A stretch of DNA of 64,000 nucleotides. Source: Rhizopus arrhizus. Lineage: Eukaryota > Mucoromycota > Mucoromycetes > Mucorales > Rhizopodaceae. Location of the stretch: assembly GCA_024220505.1 (NCBI GenBank), contig JAKZZE010000032.1:275001-339000 (forward strand), read 5' to 3'. The notes beneath the pieces were generated by a model. The model saw only the letters and a program-made list of their open reading frames with translations, had not been told where the DNA came from and ran no database searches. A program made the translations under genes and the position numbers. Shown here one piece after another: positions 58,909 to 64,000 of this stretch. Each line of letters starts with the position of its first letter. Position 1 is the first letter of the stretch.

Positions 58909-60118
58909 CTAAAGCATTGGTTTAAGACCCAAGCATCTATCGAAAAAGGACCGAGGGTGACTTATCCAGTTTACACAGTCTTCTTGTGTAACTGTCTTGG
59001 TTGCTTCAGTAATTCTTAGGCTGAGGTTGTCGTCAGCGCTAAGGTAATCCCTTCTTATGTTCCCTTTGATCTTTGACCAAAACAACTCAATAGGGTTCAA
59101 GAAAGGCGAGTAAGGAGGCAAGTATGCTACCTTACAACCTCTTGATGCGATCGGCTCTTGAACTTCAGCGACTTTATGAATAGCAGCGTTATCCATAGCA
59201 AGAAGATGTCCTTGCATGTCAAATTGATCCAAAGTGTCCATAAGACTACTAAAGAAATCTAAGAAGTGCTCGCTGCGCGTACCCACTCGACCATTTACCT
59301 CAACTTCACCAGCCTTGTCGTTTTCCCTCTTTCGTTTTTTAGTTCCACTTGCTTTCTTTTGCACAGCTTTTGGCTTGCGAAGAGTGAGCTCAATTACTCC
59401 TTTCTCATAGATTGCTCCAATGATGATCATTGTGATTTCTCTGTTGGAAGGAACAACTGACCTGACAGGCATACCCTTCTTTGACCTGCCAAAGTTTCTG
59501 CAAATATGCATGTTGAAACCTGCTTCGTCAATAAAAACGCATTTTTAATTCCACTTCATACTATTATCACTCTGTCATTCTAAGATTCTTTCCCTGCGCA
59601 ATTGAAGAGTAGAGAGAGCAGCTCTTGCTGCAACAGCTGGCTCTAACTTCTTAAATGTCAATGAAGCATGAAGAACAAGATATTTATGAAAACTTGACAG
59701 ATTGATAGATCCAATCTGAGGAAGGGTATCAAGTAGTGCATCTTTCGCTTGCCAAAGCACTGCTTCAGGGTTTTTCTTAAAAAAAGAAACTAGAAACTCA
59801 GTATGGTATGGCTTGAGTTTTCCTATCCTTTGAACTCGCTTTTTTTTTTTTATCTGGAAGGCGTTTCTCTTCGTCGTCTTTGTACTGTTTGATATAGTGC
59901 TTGGCCGTTCTTTCAACTATGCCTATAATGAAACCTGCTTTTCTTACTGAATGGCCTTGTTTAATTACAAGGTCTAAGATCTCCTGTACTTGCTCAGAGC
60001 TGTACGATCTGTATGGGCCTCTGACTTTTGTCTGAGTCTTTTTCTTGGGCTGAACTACGCTGCTTTCGGTTTTAACGCTAAAATTCTTAAGTTTGTCTGT
60101 CTCTTTTTGTTGCTTCAA
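58909..60118 (-). pseudogene. Broken Tc1/mariner DD34E transposase (second family)
   Basis: Minus-strand pieces form a transposase related to, but clearly diverged from, the one at 41459-42841. DNA-binding segments (SSEQVQEILDLVIKQGHSVR) lie at 59798-60118 and the catalytic part at 58909-59560: FIDEAGFN, AMDNAAIHK and PFLNPIELFWSK with 34 residues between the last Asp and Glu. The gene is interrupted by a frameshift in a T10 (A10 on the coding strand) run at about 59844-59853 and by in-frame stops at about 59573 and 59547. No TIRs were found around it, so the element ends have eroded or lie further away. Confidence 0.85.
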
Positions 60119-60557
60119 GTCAGCTTCTTTTGAGAGGTTTGATAACCTGCAAAATCCAATAACTTTTTCAAACTTGGTTCAGTTTCTTTTTTGGATGTTT
60201 CTGAGTTCTCCTAATGATATTATTCTAAGTCTACTGTCTCATAGAGATCACTGGCATCCCTTGCGATATCCATAGGCTCATACTTGGGAATATCATCAGA
60301 AACGTTGAAGCAGTGCATATACTCGCTTGGAATACCATCTGTAGTCATTTCTGATAAACGAAAAAAGGTACGCAATATATATATATTTAGTTTTAAAGAT
60401 TATTTATTTATAAAGTCCATTTGAGCGTGGGGGAGTTTATCACATCTGTTCGCCAGGACTAGTTCAATATGAAGTAAAGTAATGCGAGACTAAAAAATCC
60501 TTCGGGATCAAAGGTAAAAAAGGTCAATAGAACAGTATTTGGAACATAGTAACACAC
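60119..60557. other. No gene seen
   Basis: Spacer with a short AT microsatellite near 60380. It probably includes the start side of the broken transposase. Confidence 0.4.
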
Positions 60558-61427
60558 TTAATGCTTTAAGAGCCAATTTAGGAGGAGCTGGCCATGTGGA
60601 GGTCTGGTACAAGTGTATATATGGTTGTAAAGATGATCTAGTTCAAATAGTATTGAGCATATGGTTGGCCAACGAAGGATCCAAGGGGTAACTGTACGAC
60701 TTGAACGAGAGAGTTTTGTTGGTAGGAGATTTAGAAGAAACGGCAAAGAATTTTCAATAGTACTAGGCATTTGTAGTCGGTTGTGCATGTTGAGACATTG
60801 GATTGCGTGCGTCTTTGTCAGCGTCTGATTTAGATGAAGGGGACAGGGCCTGGGTTTGCCGCCAGGAAGCCATCCTATGCATCGGCTACGTTCTTTTCGA
60901 GTCATCGGCAACCAAAGGATTGGATCAAGTGAGACTGTTGGTCTACAGCAAGAAAGCAGTTTTGAATTTTTATGTTGTTTTTAGTTATGTAGACCTTGTT
61001 GCAGAAACTGTTTCTAGATGGCCTTGAAAGCCTTGATACTGAGTTCTTCCACTGGAGGAAGTATGCTTTTCCAAAGCGAGGATTTGGATAGTTTGTACCA
61101 TTATTGATGTCTGTCGTGTTGTATGTGCGGCATAAGCTTTGTCAGGAGAGCATCTTCAGGTAGCATAAAAGATCGAAAGAGAAATTGAGCTTGGAGTATG
61201 TTTATTCGCTCTTTCATTGTTGGCAAGCGTGATAAATGATGCATAACTTCGGTTAAGGCTCGTTTAGATGCATCATATATTCGTCGTAAGCATTCATTCT
61301 GAGTATCTTCGAGTGCTTTTTTTTGGGAAGCAGTTAACCGATTGATCGCTAATCCATATTCTAGCTGAGCGCGAACTATTTGTGCATTGGCAAAATGAAA
61401 AAATAAAACCCGCAAAGTTGAAAGCAA
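60558..61427 (-). mobile_element. LINE 3'-part fragment (reverse transcriptase C terminus)
   Basis: A minus-strand frame (61101-61427) reads AQLEYGLAINRLTASQKKAL, then DTQNECLRRIYDASKRALTE, LSRLPTMKERINILQAQFLF and LPEDALLTKLMPHIQ. This is the pattern of the C-terminal part of LINE reverse transcriptases, after the catalytic palm. Downstream (60558-61100) the sequence continues with broken frames. There is no catalytic YXDD box in the fragment. It complements the 6.8-9.0 kb element, which lacks exactly this part, but whether they are the same family was not tested. Confidence 0.65.
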
Positions 61428-61517
61428 AATCCAATATCTATTCTTGTGAAAACTCAGTGAAGAGCCTGTTATTCAAACACAGTCACCTTATACTTTTCTT
61501 TTTGTTTTCCACTAATT

Positions 61518-62148
61518 ATGGATAGATTAACACAATTACAAGATGCCATTGATGCAGTAAGAACCACTACTGTTATACATAAAATAAAGAATAGCCTAAG
61601 ATATATTTTAGATGGCACGTATGTTTACAAATAGTATTTATTATGTTCATGAAAAATCCTCAATGGCAGAGCTTAATAAAGAGATACCCGTGTCACAACC
61701 TAAAGGTAATCTCTCTATACAGAAGCAATCTTATTGTTGTTAAGACATGATTATATAGTACAAGCAGATGACCCACAAGTATTTAAGGAAAATATGCATG
61801 AACTTGTATCTGATTTAGTGAAAAAAGCTAAAGAAATTGACTCTTTAATTGAAGTATTACCAGGCATTCAGCAAACAGAAGAAGAACAAGTAAAATAAAG
61901 ATAAAAAGTAATGAATCGAAATATTAATTTTAAATTTTAGATTGATATTCTGAAAGCTTTAGAAGAAGAGAATAAAGTAGTAAATAGTGAATATGAAGAA
62001 GCTGTTAGAGATATGGGTAATGAAAAAAAAAAGAAAAAAAAGTGCATGTTTGTATTCACATGTTTTTTTTTATGGGAGAATAGAAAATGTAATGTCACAG
62101 ATCAATCAATCTTTAAGGAAAATAGCAACTGAACAAAGTAGTCTCTAA
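61518..62148 (+). CDS. MED21: Mediator complex subunit Med21
   Basis: Five exons encode about 134 residues. The start MDRLTQLQDAIDA is typical, then a helical region (MARMFTNSIYYVHEKSS), VQADDPQVFKENMHELVSDL with VKKAKEIDSLIEVLPGI, and the coiled coil ALEEENKVVNSEYEEAV. The end is SQINQSLRKIATEQSSL. Med21 is the essential hinge subunit of the Mediator middle module, which links activators to RNA polymerase II. Exon one is 61518-61556. The introns are short and phase-consistent. The size matches known Med21 proteins of about 140 residues. Confidence 0.9.
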
Positions 62149-62319
62149 TAACAAGCATCATAATAAACGTCATTCTCGCATACTTATGCATTTTTTTTAA
62201 TCAAGATTTTGGCACAGTTATAACTATATAAATATTTTACTAAATTCCCCCTAAATTTTATTTGCATTAAATAGTCAGAAATTTTTTCCTTGGTTTTCTT
62301 TTTCTTTCTGTTCTACATC
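62149..62319. other. Promoter spacer
   Basis: AT-rich region with T-rich leader and no other feature, between Med21 and the transporter gene. Confidence 0.35.
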
Positions 62320-64000
62320 ATGATACGTCCAAAACCAATTCGTATAGCAGACTCTTCACAATCAGAGCAGCAAACACCAGAGAGTAGATCATTTGTAAGC
62401 TCTTACTCGAGAGCTTCTTTTCGATATATGGAAGAAAATGTTGGATTACCCGATCATCTGGTAAAATATATTCACTTTTGGAATAAAATAGTATTTACAG
62501 TACATCTATACACAGACCGATGATGACAATGATGACACTATATCAGTATATAAGGGCTCTTATCTACCAACAAATACTAATTCGGAAAGTTCACCTTTGC
62601 TTTATCCAAATCTTCAAAAAGTAAATACAAATCAGACGATTGATAGTTATCATGCCCGCAATAAAAAATCAACTTTTCTTCAAAGCATCTTTAATTCGAT
62701 CAATGTTTTATTAGGTGTTGGTATACTTGCATTGCCTTTAGGATTCAAGGTAAACTAATGAAGTTGAGCATTTAAGTTGACTCATATCTTGTTGTAATAG
62801 TGTGCTGGATGGTTCATTGGACTTTTGATTTTTTGTTTTTGTTTTGGACTCACGAATTATTCGGCCAAGATATTGATTAAATGCTTGAGCATTCATCCAG
62901 ATTCAAAGACTTATGGTGACATGGGTGCTTATACATTCGGTACACGTGGACGTGTCTTTATTTCATTTATTTTTTTAACTGAACTTGTTACGGTCAGGTA
63001 ACTGTAAATATCCTTCTTTTTCTGTAAGCATACAGAGATTGACTTTTGACTAGTATCGCATTGATCGTATTATTAACAGATGGAATTGCTTCCTTATTTC
63101 CACATTACGATTTAATATGGGTTCGATTGACAACTTTTATTATTCTGACACCTACTTTATTTATACCTGTGAGACATTTGTCTTATACTAGTTTGCTTGG
63201 AATCTTGAGTATTATCAGTTTATTATGCATCATTCTCTATGATGGTTTAACCAAACCCAGTACACCTGGTAGTTTACATGATCCTGCTGTAAGTTATTAT
63301 GAGACGTTTTTTTTTTTATCAAGCTTTTTTAATAAATTGTCACATATAGGATACAACTATTTTCCCAGAAAAATGGCTGGAAGTACCACTGAGTTTTGGA
63401 TTGATCATGTCTGGATTTGCAGGACATGCAGTATTCCCTAGCATTTATCACGACATGCAAAATCAAAAGGAATATAAAAAGATGGTCAATTATTCCTACT
63501 TGATGGTAGCCGTTATTTATCTGACAGTAGCTGTTTCTGGATATATCATGTTTGGATCAAAAACCATGGAAGAGGTAAAAGCGTCTAAATACGATTGAAC
63601 GCTTAACTTATCTTTTATGTAGATTACCCAAAATATTCTAACCGTTCCCGAATATAACCAACTACTCAATCGATTTGCAGTTTATTTGGTAGCACTCAAC
63701 CCCATTGCCAAATACGGATTGACACTCAATCCAGTCGTTCTCACTTGGCAAACCTATTTTCAATCTAAATTTATCTGTATTCTCTTGACTACACTCACCA
63801 TGGTTTTATTGGTTTGGCTGATTCCCAACTTTGACCGTGTGATTTCTCTTTTGGGCGCCTTCTTTTCATTCTTTATCTCAGGCATTTTCCCGCTCCTTTG
63901 CCACATCAAGCTCTTTCGACATACCATGTCGCGTTGGGAACTTGCATTAAATTTAATCCTGTTGACTGTTGCTTCCTTGATGGCCATCACTGGTACAATA
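62320..64000 (+). CDS. AVT1: Vacuolar amino-acid transporter, AVT1/SLC32-like (partial, cut at window end)
   Basis: Exons encode the N-terminal and most membrane segments of an amino acid/auxin permease. After a soluble acidic N terminus (TNSESSPLLYPNLQ), the first membrane region is SIFNSINVLLGVGILALPLG, the signature of the family. Others follow: FIGLLIFCFCFGLTNYSAKI, YGDMGAYTFG, FISFIFLTELVT, SIALIVLLTDGIASLF, LSFGLIMSGFAGHAVFPSIY, MVNYSYLMVAVIYLTVA, VPEYNQLLNRFAVYLVALNP, and FDRVISLLGAFFSFFISGIF. Introns are at about 62460, 62750-62802, 62997-63053, 63290-63350 and 63575-63622. It probably moves neutral amino acids across the vacuolar membrane. The 3' end lies outside the window. Confidence 0.88.

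Overview
This is a nuclear window from an AT-rich, intron-rich fungal genome, most likely an early-diverging fungus of the Mucorales (Mucoromycota). The evidence is the many GT-AG introns of about 45-70 nt, long poly(A)/poly(T) runs between genes, and fungal housekeeping genes (Tma46, Prp43, Shq1, Med21, AVT-type transporter, ERD1-like EXS protein). Tc1/mariner and LINE remnants of the kind I associate with Mucorales lie between them. The species cannot be fixed from sequence alone. There are no operons; genes are monocistronic, on both strands, and many are separated by only 50-300 bases.

Layout. 1-1970: decayed Ty3/gypsy retrotransposon. 2.7-6.3 kb: Hsp70-like ATPase (minus) and an AKTIP/FTS-type E2-variant (plus). 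6.8-9.0 kb: LINE with broken ORF1 and endonuclease and no visible reverse transcriptase. 9.7-15.5 kb: dense plus-strand block with Tma46/ZC3H15, an M3 oligopeptidase and an EXS-domain ERD1-like protein, then a small secreted 8-cysteine protein on the minus strand. 16.1-32.7 kb: gene-poor and very AT-rich. It holds a 110-bp tandem duplication, LINE debris with a tRNA-His fragment, one lineage-type coiled-coil gene, a tRNA-His gene, a diverged repeat array with a conserved GGTGGTCACTAC core (24.7-26.2 kb), a stand-alone WWE-like ORF, and a uL1/RPL10A pseudogene.

32.7-41.2 kb: MTFP1-like mitochondrial fission protein, C2H2 zinc-finger factor, coiled-coil protein, mitochondrial RidA and the DEAH helicase Prp43. 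41.3-43.0 kb: an apparently complete Tc1/mariner-type transposon with 162-bp terminal inverted repeats, TA target duplication and an intact DD34E transposase. 43.4-52.2 kb: alpha/beta hydrolase, SH3-WW-PH-RhoGAP protein, GSKIP-domain protein, F-box protein, bL35m with a GC-AG intron, and a ZC4H2-like coiled-coil protein without the zinc finger. 52.3-53.8 kb: SHQ1. 54-61.4 kb: gene-poor, with a PD-(D/E)XK-like ORF, a second broken DD34E transposase and a LINE 3' fragment. 61.5 kb to the end: Mediator subunit Med21 and an AVT1-like vacuolar amino-acid transporter cut by the window edge.

The genes cover general cell functions: ribosome and RNA biology (Tma46, Prp43, Shq1, bL35m), mitochondria (MTFP1, RidA, bL35m), trafficking and signalling (FTS, EXS, RhoGAP, GSKIP, AVT1) and transcription (Med21, C2H2). 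I found no gene cluster for a specialised pathway. The least explained items are the 24.7-26.2 kb repeat array, the WWE-like mini-ORF and the PD-(D/E)XK-like ORF beside mariner debris. All assignments come from reading translated sequence; no search was run.
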